Assembly (NCBI GenBank): GCA_016218155.1
Contig: JACREQ010000075.1
Span: forward strand, 1-64,000
Length of the DNA: 64,000 nucleotides
DNA from: Bacteroidia bacterium
GTDB lineage: Bacteria > Bacteroidota > Bacteroidia > Bacteroidales > GWA2-32-17
Direction: 5' to 3'
Of this stretch, positions 34,922 to 44,355 are shown in pieces. Below the pieces are notes generated by a model. It saw only the letters and a list, made by a program, of their open reading frames with translations. It was not told the DNA's origin and made no database searches. A program made the position numbers and the translations under genes. Position 1 is the stretch's first letter. The number at the start of each line of letters is the position of its first letter.

Positions 34922-35860
34922 CTATTTCAAATAATTAATAACATTATTCTCAATTCTTTGATTTAAACTTGAAAGTTCAGCCTTAACAAATTTTTCACCG
35001 GTAATTTTTTCGTATAATTCAATATATCTATCAGAAACCTGTTTAACAAAATCATCTGTCATTTCGGGAACTTTTTGTCCTTCATGTCCCTGAAAACCGT
35101 TATCCATTAACCATTCGCGAACAAATTCTTTTGACAATTGCTTTTGTTGTTCTCCTTTTGCCTGACGTTCTTCATACCCTTCAGAATAAAAATAACGTGA
35201 TGAATCAGGAGTATGAATCTCATCAATCAAATAAATTTTTCCAGCTTTTTTTCCGAATTCATATTTTGTATCAACTAAAATAAGCCCCTGTTTCTTTGCT
35301 ATTTCAGTTCCTCTTAAAAACAATTCCATTGCATATTTTTCGAGCATTTTATATTCTTCCTCAGGAATTAAACCGCTTGAAATAATTTCCTCTCGTGAAA
35401 TATCTTCGTCATGACCTTCGCTGGCTTTTGTAGTAGGAGTAATTATTGGTTGTGGAAAACGTTCATGTTCTTTCATTCCATCTGGTATTGTAACACCACA
35501 AATCTCGCGTTTTCCAGACTTGTATGTACGCCAACTGCTTCCGGTAAGGTATCCACGAACAATCATTTCTACAGGATAGGTTTCACACATAACGCCAACA
35601 GTTACATTTGGATCTGGTAAAGCAATCTTCCAATTTGGAACAATATCCGAAGTTGCATCAAGAAATTTTGCAGCTATCTGATTCAATACTTGTCCCTTAT
35701 AAGGAATTCCTTTTGGTAGAACAACATCAAATGCAGAAATTCTATCAGAGACAACCATAACCAATAATTCATCGTTTATGTTATAAACATCTCTTACTTT
35801 ACCAACATAGTGGCTTTTCTGTTTTGGAAACTGGTAGTTTGTTCCTTTTAGTGTATCCAT
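34922..35860 (-). CDS. purC: SAICAR synthetase
   Basis: A 312-residue phosphoribosylaminoimidazole-succinocarboxamide synthase of purine biosynthesis, ATP-dependent. [11 protein letters not shown] near residue 21, [22 protein letters not shown] near residue 34, [21 protein letters not shown] near residue 93 and [13 protein letters not shown] near residue 215 are typical. The length matches the eukaryote-like form frequent in Bacteroidota rather than the 237-residue E. coli enzyme. It starts just 6 nt after the stop of phoH, in a probable phoH-purC operon. Confidence 0.97.
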   Translation of the reverse strand: MDTLKGTNYQFPKQKSHYVGKVRDVYNINDELLVMVVSDRISAFDVVLPKGIPYKGQVLNQIAAKFLDATSDIVPNWKIALPDPNVTVGVMCETYPVEMIVRGYLTGSSWRTYKSGKREICGVTIPDGMKEHERFPQPIITPTTKASEGHDEDISREEIISSGLIPEEEYKMLEKYAMELFLRGTEIAKKQGLILVDTKYEFGKKAGKIYLIDEIHTPDSSRYFYSEGYEERQAKGEQQKQLSKEFVREWLMDNGFQGHEGQKVPEMTDDFVKQVSDRYIELYEKITGEKFVKAELSSLNQRIENNVINYLK

Positions 35861-35866
35861 ATTTAT

Positions 35867-36817
35867 TTATTTTTGTTTGTCTTCAAATGCTTTAACAATA
35901 GACTTAACAAGTTTATGACGAACAATATCACGTTCATCAAAAACAATTGAAGAAATTCCTTCAATATTTTTTAAAATATCTATTGCATAAAATAATCCCG
36001 ATTCGTTTCTTCTGGGTAAATCAACCTGAGTAAGGTCGCCGGTTACAATAAATTTAGCACTCCGCCCCATTCTGGTTAAAAACATTTTTAACTGCATTAA
36101 TGTAGAATTCTGTGCTTCGTCTAAAATAACAAATGCATTATCTAAAGTTCTACCACGCATAAAAGCAAGTGGTGCTATTTCAATAACGTTTTCTTCAAAA
36201 TATTCTTTAAGCTTTTTTGCAGGAATCATATCCCGTAAAGCATCATACAATGGCTGAAGATACGGATCGAGTTTTTCTTTTAAATCACCTGGTAAATAAC
36301 CAAGATTCTCACCTGCCTCAACAGCCGGACGACTAAGAATAATTCTTTTAACTTCTTTGTTTTTAAGTGCTCTTACTGCAAGTGCAATTGCACAATACGT
36401 TTTTCCAGAACCAGCAGGACCAGTTACAAAAACCAAGTCATTTTGATTACAAGATTCAACCAAAACTTTCTGGTTTGGTGTAAATGCACGAATTGGTTTG
36501 CCATTGCTATTAAAAGTAAGAATAACTTCATTTGAATTTATTGGTTCGGTAGAAACCGCCTGATTCTCTTCAGCAAATGTATAATCAAAAACTTCATCCG
36601 GAAGCTGTTTATATTTTTTGCAATAACCAATCAGATATAAAATCCTTTCTCCTAATGCTTCAATTTCTATTTCAGAACCAATTAGTTTCAACTCATTTCC
36701 GCGAGCAACAATTTTTATTGTCGGAAATATTTTAGTTAACTTATTGATTATATTATTATTTGCACCAAATAAAATTAATGGGTCAACTTCGTCTAGAAGT
36801 ATTATTTTTTCGATCAT
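35867..36817 (-). CDS. phoH: PhoH-family ATPase
   Basis: A 316-residue PhoH-like protein from the ATG at 36815-36817; the 36853 start would add twelve residues lacking family similarity. It is a RecA/helicase-like P-loop ATPase with Walker A GPAGSGKTY near residue 134, Walker B VILDEAQNS, and the PAVEAGENLGYLPGD and TRMGRSAKFIVTGDLTQ blocks. An N-terminal KH-like extension (ILFGANNNII) fits the PhoH/PhoL group. The role is proposed to be RNA-related (often near ybeY), but no neighbour of that kind is present. It is divergent from the SAM-hydrolase gene by 91 nt. Confidence 0.95.
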   Translation of the reverse strand: MIEKIILLDEVDPLILFGANNNIINKLTKIFPTIKIVARGNELKLIGSEIEIEALGERILYLIGYCKKYKQLPDEVFDYTFAEENQAVSTEPINSNEVILTFNSNGKPIRAFTPNQKVLVESCNQNDLVFVTGPAGSGKTYCAIALAVRALKNKEVKRIILSRPAVEAGENLGYLPGDLKEKLDPYLQPLYDALRDMIPAKKLKEYFEENVIEIAPLAFMRGRTLDNAFVILDEAQNSTLMQLKMFLTRMGRSAKFIVTGDLTQVDLPRRNESGLFYAIDILKNIEGISSIVFDERDIVRHKLVKSIVKAFEDKQK

Positions 36818-36908
36818 GAATTTGAAATAATTCTTTACTTTTGAATATCGCAAAGAAAGCAGTTTTGTTCATCTAAATAAAAATATTTTATCAGCATAAT
36901 ATTAACAC

Positions 36909-37682
36909 ATGCCTTATATTGCATTGATAACAGATTGGCAACAAAATGACTACTACTTAGGTGCAGTTAAGGGTTTTATTTATTCTCAATTAAACGATGT
37001 TAATATTATAGATATAAATAATGGCATCACAAAACATAATTTATTTCCGGCAGCATTTATTTTAAAATCATGTTTTAATGATTTTCCTGAAGGTACAATT
37101 TTCATCATTGGTATTCAGACTGTAATTGAAGGTGATAATAATTATCTGTGTTTTAAATACCTAAACCGTTATATTTTATGCTCCGATAATGGCTTTTTTA
37201 CACACTTTACAGATGAGACACCAGATGCAGTTTATTGTTTAGCCAATGATTCATCTACTTTTCCAGAAAAGGATGTTTTTGCCAAATGTGCATGTAAGAT
37301 ATTAAATGGTGAAAATATTTCAGATTTTGCAAACACAATAAATGAATATAAGATTGTTAAGAATTTTTATCCAATAATAGAAAAATCAACAATTACAGGT
37401 ACTATTATTTATATTGACAATTATGGTAATGTTATTGTAAATATTAACAAAGAGCAATTTGAAAAGACTTGTAACGAAAGAAGATTTAAAATTATTCTTG
37501 GAAATACCAATTATCATATCTCAAAAATTAACAAAACATACAACGAAAATAACGACAACGAATTTATTGCATTATTTAACTCTATAGGATTATTAGAAAT
37601 AGCGATGAATAATGCATCAATTGCGAATCTCATTCAACTTGAAATAAAATCAAATATTAGAATTCAATTTTATGATACTTAG
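36909..37682 (+). CDS. SAM hydroxide adenosyltransferase (DUF62 family)
   Basis: A 257-residue DUF62 protein, related to fluorinase and chlorinase. Characterised family members cleave S-adenosylmethionine with water to adenosine and methionine. ALITDWQQNDYYLGAVKG at the N-terminus corresponds to the family TDFG..DxYVG..KG with W for F and Q for G. INNGITKHNLFPAAFILK lies near residue 40, and DNYGNVIVNI near residue 170 corresponds to DxFGNxxTN. Because several canonical residues vary, activity may be altered. It overlaps the next small gene by 11 nt if that gene begins at 37672, suggesting an operon with the ABM-like gene and mazG. Confidence 0.8.
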   Translation: MPYIALITDWQQNDYYLGAVKGFIYSQLNDVNIIDINNGITKHNLFPAAFILKSCFNDFPEGTIFIIGIQTVIEGDNNYLCFKYLNRYILCSDNGFFTHFTDETPDAVYCLANDSSTFPEKDVFAKCACKILNGENISDFANTINEYKIVKNFYPIIEKSTITGTIIYIDNYGNVIVNINKEQFEKTCNERRFKIILGNTNYHISKINKTYNENNDNEFIALFNSIGLLEIAMNNASIANLIQLEIKSNIRIQFYDT

Positions 37683-37983
37683 AATTGTAAAAATGGAGCT
37701 CAATGAGACTAAAATTGAGCTTTTCGAACACTTTATGGATAATTTGAAAGAAGAAAAACTTAAACAGGACGGTTGTTTGCATCACGATATTTTTTGTGAT
37801 AAAGACAATGAACTTATGTTTTTCTCTTATACTATCTGGGCTACAGAAAAGCATTTAAAAAAATATAAAAAGACTGAATTATTTAAAGAGGTTACAAGAA
37901 CAGTAAGAACATTGTGTGTTAAAGAGCCAATTGCATGGACTGTAGAAAATGTTTTTAATTCCCCATATGATGAAGAAGTATGA
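37672..37983 (+). CDS. Antibiotic biosynthesis monooxygenase (ABM)-like small protein
   Basis: A 103-residue ferredoxin-like alpha-beta barrel protein. GCLHHDIFCDKDNELMFFSYTIWATEKHLKKYKKTELF matches the ABM/YgiN family pattern, in which members act as small quinol monooxygenases or dimeric ligand binders. Starting at 37672 it overlaps the upstream gene by 11 nt; a second ATG at 37693 would avoid the overlap and remove seven residues. The start is therefore uncertain. It also overlaps the mazG start. The real substrate is unknown. Confidence 0.65.
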   Translation: MILRIVKMELNETKIELFEHFMDNLKEEKLKQDGCLHHDIFCDKDNELMFFSYTIWATEKHLKKYKKTELFKEVTRTVRTLCVKEPIAWTVENVFNSPYDEEV

Positions 37984-38749
37984 TGATTTAAGTCCTTTTA
38001 ATAAGTTGCTAGCTATAATGGACGAGCTTAGAGAAAAATGTCCATGGGATAAAAAACAAACACTTGAAAGTCTTCGAAGACTTACTATTGAAGAAACATA
38101 TGAGCTAGCAGATGCAATAACAAAAAACGATTTAAATGAATTAAAGAAAGAATTAGGAGATATTTTATTGCACATTGTTTTTTATGCTAAAATTGCAGAT
38201 GAACAAAAGGCATTTAATATTGATGATGTAATTAATTCTATTTGTGAAAAACTTATTTTTAGACATCCTCATATTTACAGCGATGTTGTAGTTGCAGATG
38301 ATGAAGAAGTTAAAAAAAACTGGGAAGCCTTAAAACTAAAAGAAGGAAATAAATCAGTATTAGGAGGAGTTCCAGTTTCATTACCTTCAATGGTTAAAGC
38401 CTGCAGAATTCAGGAAAAAGTAAGAGGTGTTGGTTTCGACTGGGAAGAACGAACACAGGTTTGGGATAAAGTAAAAGAAGAACTTGATGAACTTATTGTT
38501 GAAGCAAATAAAATTGATAATTTCAAGAAAACAGAGCTTGAATTTGGTGATTTGTTATTTTCTGTAATAAATGCAGCAAGACTATATGATATTGATCCCG
38601 AAATGGCTTTAGAACGTACCAATCATAAATTTATTAATCGTTTTAACTACCTTGAAGAACAAACAATAAAAAAAGGTTGTTCGTTACATGATATGACACT
38701 TGACGAGATGAATGAAATTTGGGAAGAATCAAAGAAATACGACAAATAA
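37967..38749 (+). CDS. mazG: Nucleoside triphosphate pyrophosphohydrolase MazG
   Basis: About 260 residues from the ATG at 37967 (another ATG at 37970). Starts further upstream at 37949 lie in the 3' part of the ABM-like gene, and typical MazG proteins begin shortly before LLAIMDELREKCPWDKKQT. MazG hydrolyses NTPs and (d)NTP analogues to monophosphates and pyrophosphate, cleaning the nucleotide pool and lowering ppGpp in some organisms. EETYELADAI near residue 32 holds the EExxE metal site, and a second MazG repeat begins around residue 160 with KEELDELIVEA and ELEFGDLLFSVINAARLY. It overlaps the preceding gene by 17 nt, so translation may be coupled. Confidence 0.93.
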   Translation: MMKKYDDLSPFNKLLAIMDELREKCPWDKKQTLESLRRLTIEETYELADAITKNDLNELKKELGDILLHIVFYAKIADEQKAFNIDDVINSICEKLIFRHPHIYSDVVVADDEEVKKNWEALKLKEGNKSVLGGVPVSLPSMVKACRIQEKVRGVGFDWEERTQVWDKVKEELDELIVEANKIDNFKKTELEFGDLLFSVINAARLYDIDPEMALERTNHKFINRFNYLEEQTIKKGCSLHDMTLDEMNEIWEESKKYDK

Positions 38750-38864
38750 AACTTAATTAACACTAACTTGTTATAAGAAAACGTTGTTAATTATCCGCAA
38801 CGAAGTAACAAAACAATATATATTCTATTATTTTATATCGAACTCGCATTGATTATATCTATAT

Positions 38865-38900
38865 AAAAAAGACTGTTTCAAAATTGAAACAGTCTTTTTT
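38865..38900. terminator. Strong bidirectional terminator after mazG
   Basis: A perfect inverted repeat with 17-nt arms: AAAAAA + GACTGTTTCAA (38865-38881), a 2-nt loop, then TTGAAACAGTC + TTTTTT (38884-38900). It lies between the convergent mazG and protease genes, ending both transcripts. Confidence 0.9.
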
Positions 38901-38926
38901 ATATTGTTATTTAAGCCAGTGCTTAA

Positions 38927-41839
38927 TTATTTTATTACAGATATTTTCTTTGTTACCTTTTGATTATTTACATTTAGTTCAAGTAAATAAATTCCACTAT
39001 TAAACCTGCTTAAATCTATTTCATAATGATTTGAGTTAGTTTCAAAAGGTTCAACACCTATACTGCGCCCTGTTAAATCATAAACTTTACAATCAAAAGA
39101 ATTTGTAATAACATCTATCAATTCAATATTTAGTTTATCATATGCTGGATTAGGATAGATTGAAATCTGATTATCCATATCTATTTCTTCAATACCAACT
39201 AAACAACCTTGAATTTGAATTGCAAGTGTTGTATTAACAAGCATGGTATCATTAAAGAATTCAGTTGGGGTTTTCCAGGCAGAAGCTGTAGTTTTTCTTA
39301 AATACAAATTATTTGTACCAGTAATACCACGATTAGGAGCCATATACACAACAAATGTATCAGCAGGAGAATTATAAAACAACTCAAATCCAACAAAGAA
39401 TTCTCCATTTACAGGAATAGGTGTAGTAAAGTGAACAGGATGATATAAATATGGAGTAAAAGAACTTATTAATTCGTCTTTATATCCTATTCTATTTCCA
39501 GGTAATCCTTGACTATTTACATCCCATACTGTAAATCTGACTTTATTATTTGGTGAAGCGCTATAAGCCTTAACAACTGGCACTACCAAACCTGTAACAT
39601 CTGTAAAAGTATAATTTGTTACTTTATCAGCATAATATTTATATAAAAGTTGGTTATGTCCTGGGAAATATCCCCAATGTTGTGGAGTAAGATGCATAAA
39701 TGTTAATGGATGCTCGCCTTGATAAATATTAGAAACTGTATCACAGAAACCATTAGGATCAGGCCATGTTTCTGTTGTTACAACAACATAATCAGTTTTA
39801 CATAAAGTATCACGGAAAGTAGCGTTGCTAACAATTAAACAAACATCATATATACCAGGAGTAGAATAAACAATATTTTGTGGATTCTGAGTTGTAGAAG
39901 TTGCAGGTGTTCCACCCTGGAATGTCCACTGCCATCCTGTAATATTTCCAATTGACAAATCTTCAAAGCTAACTGCTCCACCCTGAACTATTAATCTACC
40001 GGTAGTTGCATGGAAATTAGCATGAACCGTGTCAGCAATTGCAGGATCAAAAATATGAATATACAGTTGCTTTGTTAATGTATCATTACCATAACCACTA
40101 AATAAGATTAGTGTCACATCAAAATCCCCAATAACTGGATAATTAACTAATGCAGGATTATTTACAACAGAATTAGTTGGAACAGCACCACTAAAATACC
40201 AATGAAGAGAATCATAAATACCAGTGGATAAATTTGTGAAATTAATATTAGAGCCAACAGGTCTGATTGTGAAATCTGCCATAAAATCAGCATGTGGTAT
40301 ATCAGCAGGATCAATTACCTTAATATATCCAAGTTTTGTTAAAGTATCATTTGTTGCAGCATTTGCAGCCCTGTGCCATACGTTATAAATACCTGGAGTG
40401 CTATAAAGTATATTTTGTGGATTCTTAACTGTTGAAGTATTTGGTACACCCCCATCAAAAGTCCATTGCCATGAAGTTGGAACATTTGTACTTAAATCAG
40501 TAAAATCAACTGTATTTCCTGATAAAATAACTGTTGGGTTTCCAACAAAATCACAATTTACAGCTGCAGGATCTATAACTTCAATATAAGCTATCTTGGT
40601 GATACTATCTGCAAAATTTGGTTTTGTAACTTTTAATTTAACAGGGAATAAACCTACTGTATTATATTGAATATTTTGAGGATTTTGTATTGTTGATGTT
40701 AAAGGTCCAGGACCGGCACCTGCTCCTGTAAAAGTCCATTGCCATGCAGTTGGGTTACCAGTTGTTAAATCAGTAAAATCAACCAATCCGCCAATATTTA
40801 CTGTTAAAGGAACACATGGTACACCAACAAAATCAGCAACTAATGGAACGCCACATTTAGCAGATTGTCCAAGTTGCTCAAGAGGTCCACCCGGAGCAAA
40901 ACAAGCCTGAATTCTTGTTTTCTGACCTGGAGTGAAATTTGCATATGCTATATCATCAACATAATCCATAAAATTCATATACATAATTCCAGGAGCAGTT
41001 CCCGAACAAGCATCTAACAAAGGAGGTGTTGGATTGCCATAAGTCTCAATATCCTGAGGAGGAGTATCAGCAACTAAATCGTCAGGTGAACAACCACCAG
41101 CATCTCCCCATGTATGTTTTAAATCAAAACAGTGACCACTTTCATGAGTACCTGTGCCACCTAAATTATATGGTGGTGAAGCACCAGTAACACCTGTATA
41201 TTCATAATGATTTACCAATCCGTATTCAGGATTTGTAGCAGCACCACCTGGAGTAAGTGCATATCCACATAAGCCTCCTCCAAGATCACAAACCCAAATA
41301 TTTAAATAATCTGTAGTTGGCCAACTATCTAAACCTCCGGTTGCAAAATGTTTTACATCTGAGCTTGTACCCCATGGTGCTCCAGCCCAGTCTCTTCTTT
41401 CAATTCCATTTGTTGCAGCTCCAGTAGGACTAATTGTAGCCAAACAAAACTGAAGATCTGTATTGGTTTTTAAGCTTGCAGCAAAGGGTCCCATTGAATG
41501 GGTATTTAATCCTGCATAATCCTGATTCATCACAGCTATTTGTTCAGTACATCTTAAATCGGCAAAAGTAGCTTGTTGAGCAGTAGATAAAACAATATGA
41601 AAAACAACAGGTATTGTTATTACAGCTTTTGGAGAATAGCCATTTGGGTGATCAGCAACAAATTTATTTGTAAAATCCTGTAATTTCTGATAAACCTCTG
41701 CATATCCAGGTTCATTTTGTAAACGCCATTTCTGAACTTCTTCAAAACCACATTTACGCTTTGTGCTTGTAGTATTATTCTGAGCAAATAAAACTACCGA
41801 CATTAAAACTGCAATTAAAAAAGTAAAAATGTATTTCAT
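38927..41839 (-). CDS. T9SS-secreted M43 metalloprotease with four PKD repeats
   Basis: About 970 residues from the ATG at 41837-41839; the TTG at 41857 is an alternative. Signal peptide about 1-20; a pappalysin/ulilysin-like (M43) zinc-protease domain (about 60-330) with HESGHCFDLKH near residue 240, the HExxHxxxxxH zinc site. Four PKD-like domains follow (about 340-690), each with a WQWTF or LHWYF core (for example WQWTFTGAGAGPG and WQWTFQGGTPATS). A jelly-roll-like domain (about 700-880) and a type A sorting domain (IYPNPAYDKLNIELI, FNSGIYLLEL) complete it. It should be an outer-surface or released metalloprotease. It shares its protease domain and order with 44356-46926, indicating duplication with divergent C-terminal modules. 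Confidence 0.92.
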   Translation of the reverse strand: MKYIFTFLIAVLMSVVLFAQNNTTSTKRKCGFEEVQKWRLQNEPGYAEVYQKLQDFTNKFVADHPNGYSPKAVITIPVVFHIVLSTAQQATFADLRCTEQIAVMNQDYAGLNTHSMGPFAASLKTNTDLQFCLATISPTGAATNGIERRDWAGAPWGTSSDVKHFATGGLDSWPTTDYLNIWVCDLGGGLCGYALTPGGAATNPEYGLVNHYEYTGVTGASPPYNLGGTGTHESGHCFDLKHTWGDAGGCSPDDLVADTPPQDIETYGNPTPPLLDACSGTAPGIMYMNFMDYVDDIAYANFTPGQKTRIQACFAPGGPLEQLGQSAKCGVPLVADFVGVPCVPLTVNIGGLVDFTDLTTGNPTAWQWTFTGAGAGPGPLTSTIQNPQNIQYNTVGLFPVKLKVTKPNFADSITKIAYIEVIDPAAVNCDFVGNPTVILSGNTVDFTDLSTNVPTSWQWTFDGGVPNTSTVKNPQNILYSTPGIYNVWHRAANAATNDTLTKLGYIKVIDPADIPHADFMADFTIRPVGSNINFTNLSTGIYDSLHWYFSGAVPTNSVVNNPALVNYPVIGDFDVTLILFSGYGNDTLTKQLYIHIFDPAIADTVHANFHATTGRLIVQGGAVSFEDLSIGNITGWQWTFQGGTPATSTTQNPQNIVYSTPGIYDVCLIVSNATFRDTLCKTDYVVVTTETWPDPNGFCDTVSNIYQGEHPLTFMHLTPQHWGYFPGHNQLLYKYYADKVTNYTFTDVTGLVVPVVKAYSASPNNKVRFTVWDVNSQGLPGNRIGYKDELISSFTPYLYHPVHFTTPIPVNGEFFVGFELFYNSPADTFVVYMAPNRGITGTNNLYLRKTTASAWKTPTEFFNDTMLVNTTLAIQIQGCLVGIEEIDMDNQISIYPNPAYDKLNIELIDVITNSFDCKVYDLTGRSIGVEPFETNSNHYEIDLSRFNSGIYLLELNVNNQKVTKKISVIK

Positions 41840-41961
41840 ATTGTTCTTATTTTTCAAAAGTTTTACTCGTAAAGATAAAAAAAATCTATTTCAAAAAAAC
41901 ATAATTTTAAAACCTTTTAGTAGACGATTAATACTCATAAAGGTTGCTCTGTTTTAAATAA

Positions 41962-41986
41962 AAAAAGCGACCATTAGTCGCTTTTT
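41962..41986 (-). terminator. Terminator after lysyl-endopeptidase-like gene
   Basis: A 10-nt stem, AAAAAGCGAC (41962-41971) and GTCGCTTTTT (41977-41986), around a 5-nt loop. On the minus transcript it follows the stop of the 42007 gene. Its core GCGAC resembles that of the hairpin at 44303-44335. Confidence 0.8.
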
Positions 41987-42006
41987 AACTTTCTGATTTA
42001 CAAAAA

Positions 42007-44202
42007 CTATCTTATTACAGTAATTTTCTCAATAAATTTCACGCTTATTGATTTACCATTTAAAATGTAGATTCCATTACTAAGATTACTTAGATCAAGT
42101 CTTACCTGTTCATTTTCAGCAGATACAACATTATAAATCTTGCATAGTTTTCCGAAAATATCATATAAAGATATTTCTACTTTTTCACCTGCTTTATAAG
42201 GAAGTACTATAAAAATTTCTTCTTTAGCAGGATTTGGGAAAACTGAAACCGGCAAAGATTCAATCTCATTAATAGCAGAAGGAGTGCATACCACAGGCCA
42301 AATTGCTAGTGCAACATTTTTATTCCAAGATGATGGATTATTATAAGCATACCATCCACCACCATTTGCAATGCTCCATCTTTCCCAAGCAACGTTATAA
42401 GATGAATTAACCGAAGTATCTGCCCAAATTACGACAGTGTCGCCTGAATTAGTAGGCAAAATAACTCCTACATAACAAGGACCCGAAAGTGTTACAGGAG
42501 AGGTAAAATGAAATGATGTTGATCTTATAGGACTTGCATTAATATCAGAAATAATAGTACTAATAGGAACAGTTTTGGTTGCAATTGGTGATGAGCCAGG
42601 AGAACCAGCTGAACCTGAATTATTCCAAATACCTAAAGTTGCATTACCAGTACCTTTGGCATATATAAACTGTACTTCAACATCCTGAATTGATTGTTGA
42701 TTTGTTGTAACAAAATAATTTGCCTTTGCTAAATCACCATATGAATTATTTCCATTTGCATATGAATTCCAGTATAGACCACTTGACATTAAATTAACTG
42801 TTGCACATACAGGTGTTGTTCCACTTCCGTCACAATATTTACCATTCAAAGTTGTTACACCAGAACCTGCAGGATCTAACCATGTTTTTAATTGCGCAGA
42901 AGAACCGCCTGAATTCAGATCCCAGTGATAATACATTTTACCATAATAATCAGCAGCTGTTTGAGAAGTGCAATATGAAGAACCTCCTGTTAAAGTGCCA
43001 ACAATTCTACTATTTGCATCAAATAAAGGCGAACCTGACGACCCACCTTCTGTAACACCCCATCCGTTTGAATTTGAAACCCATGACAAAGTCCAATGAG
43101 CATCTGCTGTGGCACTATTATATGTACCTGTTGCAGCATTGGTAAAAGTTGAAATTTTCTTAATACTGCCAGCAGGATGATGAATGCCAACACCTGGTCC
43201 AGGGAAAGAATTTGCTCTATTCCATCCATTCATATATGCATGATAACTATTAGGAACTGTTTGATTTAGCTGCAACAACAATAAATCAGAGCCTCCTACA
43301 ATATTTGCATCAGCTTTTAATGTAGCACCTGTCATAGTATTAGAACTCGGCTCATTTGATGGAGTTGTGCACCCTGAAGCCTCATAGTTAAAATAAAAAA
43401 TCCATTGATTAAGGTCTGATGCAGTTGCTCCCTCATAACAATGAAATGCTGAAAGAAAATAAGGAGTACAATCCTGATTAGTGTTATTTATTAAAGAGCC
43501 TGAACACCAATAATAGCTTCCTGCAATTTGAATTGCTATTCTTGCTACTCCTTTTTTTTCATCCTGCCAGTTATTTCCAACCGGACTACAATTCACATTC
43601 ACCTCACATGACTCAGATGGCTCAGTCCATGACGGATTTTTATAATCAGAAACTCCCCTATAAAAATATGCTATATTATTAATGTGAAATTCTGGTTTTG
43701 AAAAAACTTCTTTTGGTTCATAATATTCAATATTCACTAAATCACCATATATCATCTCAGTTGCAAACAATTTTGACTCATCATTATTAAGCCAATTAAA
43801 AGAACCAATTACCTGTGTTTTATCTTCATTATATAAATAGAGATTACTGCCTACTGGCAAGTGAAACAAATCAAAATAAACACCCAACGCCAACGCACTT
43901 TGTGATTTAATTTGCAATTGCCAAATCTTGCTGCCATCTTCTAAAATTGTCCAAGTACCAGAGTTATTCAAAGATAAATCAGCAGCTAAACCATAACCAA
44001 CCCTTGGAGGTTTGCCATCTTTAGGAAATTTAAGGTCCTCATTATTTACATAATTTACAGCAAGTGGTTTTATTTCTACTTTATCAATATTTGATTTTAA
44101 ATTAAGGCTAAAACTTAGCGGTAAACCACCATGGCTAATTTGAGCATTATTATAATTTACTATTACAATAAAAAAGAAAGTAAAAAGTATTATTCTTTTC
44201 AT
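42007..44202 (-). CDS. T9SS-secreted trypsin-like (lysyl endopeptidase-type) serine protease
   Basis: About 731 residues from the ATG at 44200-44202 (MKRIILFTFFF); the upstream ATG at 44214 is less likely. A signal peptide of about 20 residues is followed by a prodomain-like region (about 25-180). A chymotrypsin-fold catalytic region holds the histidine in LSAFHCYEG, the aspartate in GGSDLLLLQL and the serine in GGSSGSPLF; it includes CSGSLINN with paired cysteines as in Achromobacter lysyl endopeptidase. The next domain (about 465-655) resembles the jelly-roll-like domain of the 38927 protein. A type A sorting domain ends it (VFPNPAKEEIFIVL, LSNGIYILNG). It is expected to be secreted and cleave after lysine, but S1 specificity is inferred. 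Confidence 0.85.
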   Translation of the reverse strand: MKRIILFTFFFIVIVNYNNAQISHGGLPLSFSLNLKSNIDKVEIKPLAVNYVNNEDLKFPKDGKPPRVGYGLAADLSLNNSGTWTILEDGSKIWQLQIKSQSALALGVYFDLFHLPVGSNLYLYNEDKTQVIGSFNWLNNDESKLFATEMIYGDLVNIEYYEPKEVFSKPEFHINNIAYFYRGVSDYKNPSWTEPSESCEVNVNCSPVGNNWQDEKKGVARIAIQIAGSYYWCSGSLINNTNQDCTPYFLSAFHCYEGATASDLNQWIFYFNYEASGCTTPSNEPSSNTMTGATLKADANIVGGSDLLLLQLNQTVPNSYHAYMNGWNRANSFPGPGVGIHHPAGSIKKISTFTNAATGTYNSATADAHWTLSWVSNSNGWGVTEGGSSGSPLFDANSRIVGTLTGGSSYCTSQTAADYYGKMYYHWDLNSGGSSAQLKTWLDPAGSGVTTLNGKYCDGSGTTPVCATVNLMSSGLYWNSYANGNNSYGDLAKANYFVTTNQQSIQDVEVQFIYAKGTGNATLGIWNNSGSAGSPGSSPIATKTVPISTIISDINASPIRSTSFHFTSPVTLSGPCYVGVILPTNSGDTVVIWADTSVNSSYNVAWERWSIANGGGWYAYNNPSSWNKNVALAIWPVVCTPSAINEIESLPVSVFPNPAKEEIFIVLPYKAGEKVEISLYDIFGKLCKIYNVVSAENEQVRLDLSNLSNGIYILNGKSISVKFIEKITVIR

Positions 44203-44302
44203 ACTATGCAGCATTTTAGATTATTATATCAGAAATCATTCAAATCATTTCTTTTATAAAAATACAAAAAACTATTTAAAAACATATTATTTATTAAAAT
44301 AA

Positions 44303-44335
44303 AAAAGCGACCATTTGCAAGAAGTGGTCGCTTTT
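44303..44335 (-). terminator. Terminator after the BNR metalloprotease gene
   Basis: Perfect arms AAAAGCGACCA (44303-44313) and TGGTCGCTTTT (44325-44335), with T-runs after the stem on the minus transcript. It follows the stop of the 44356-46926 gene. Confidence 0.85.
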
Positions 44336-44355
44336 AATAATTATTTTAATTACCC

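Noticed and set aside
37949-37966. Upstream start for mazG
   Set aside because: Extends into the end of the ABM-like gene and adds residues absent from typical MazG N-termini; the ATG at 37967 is preferred.
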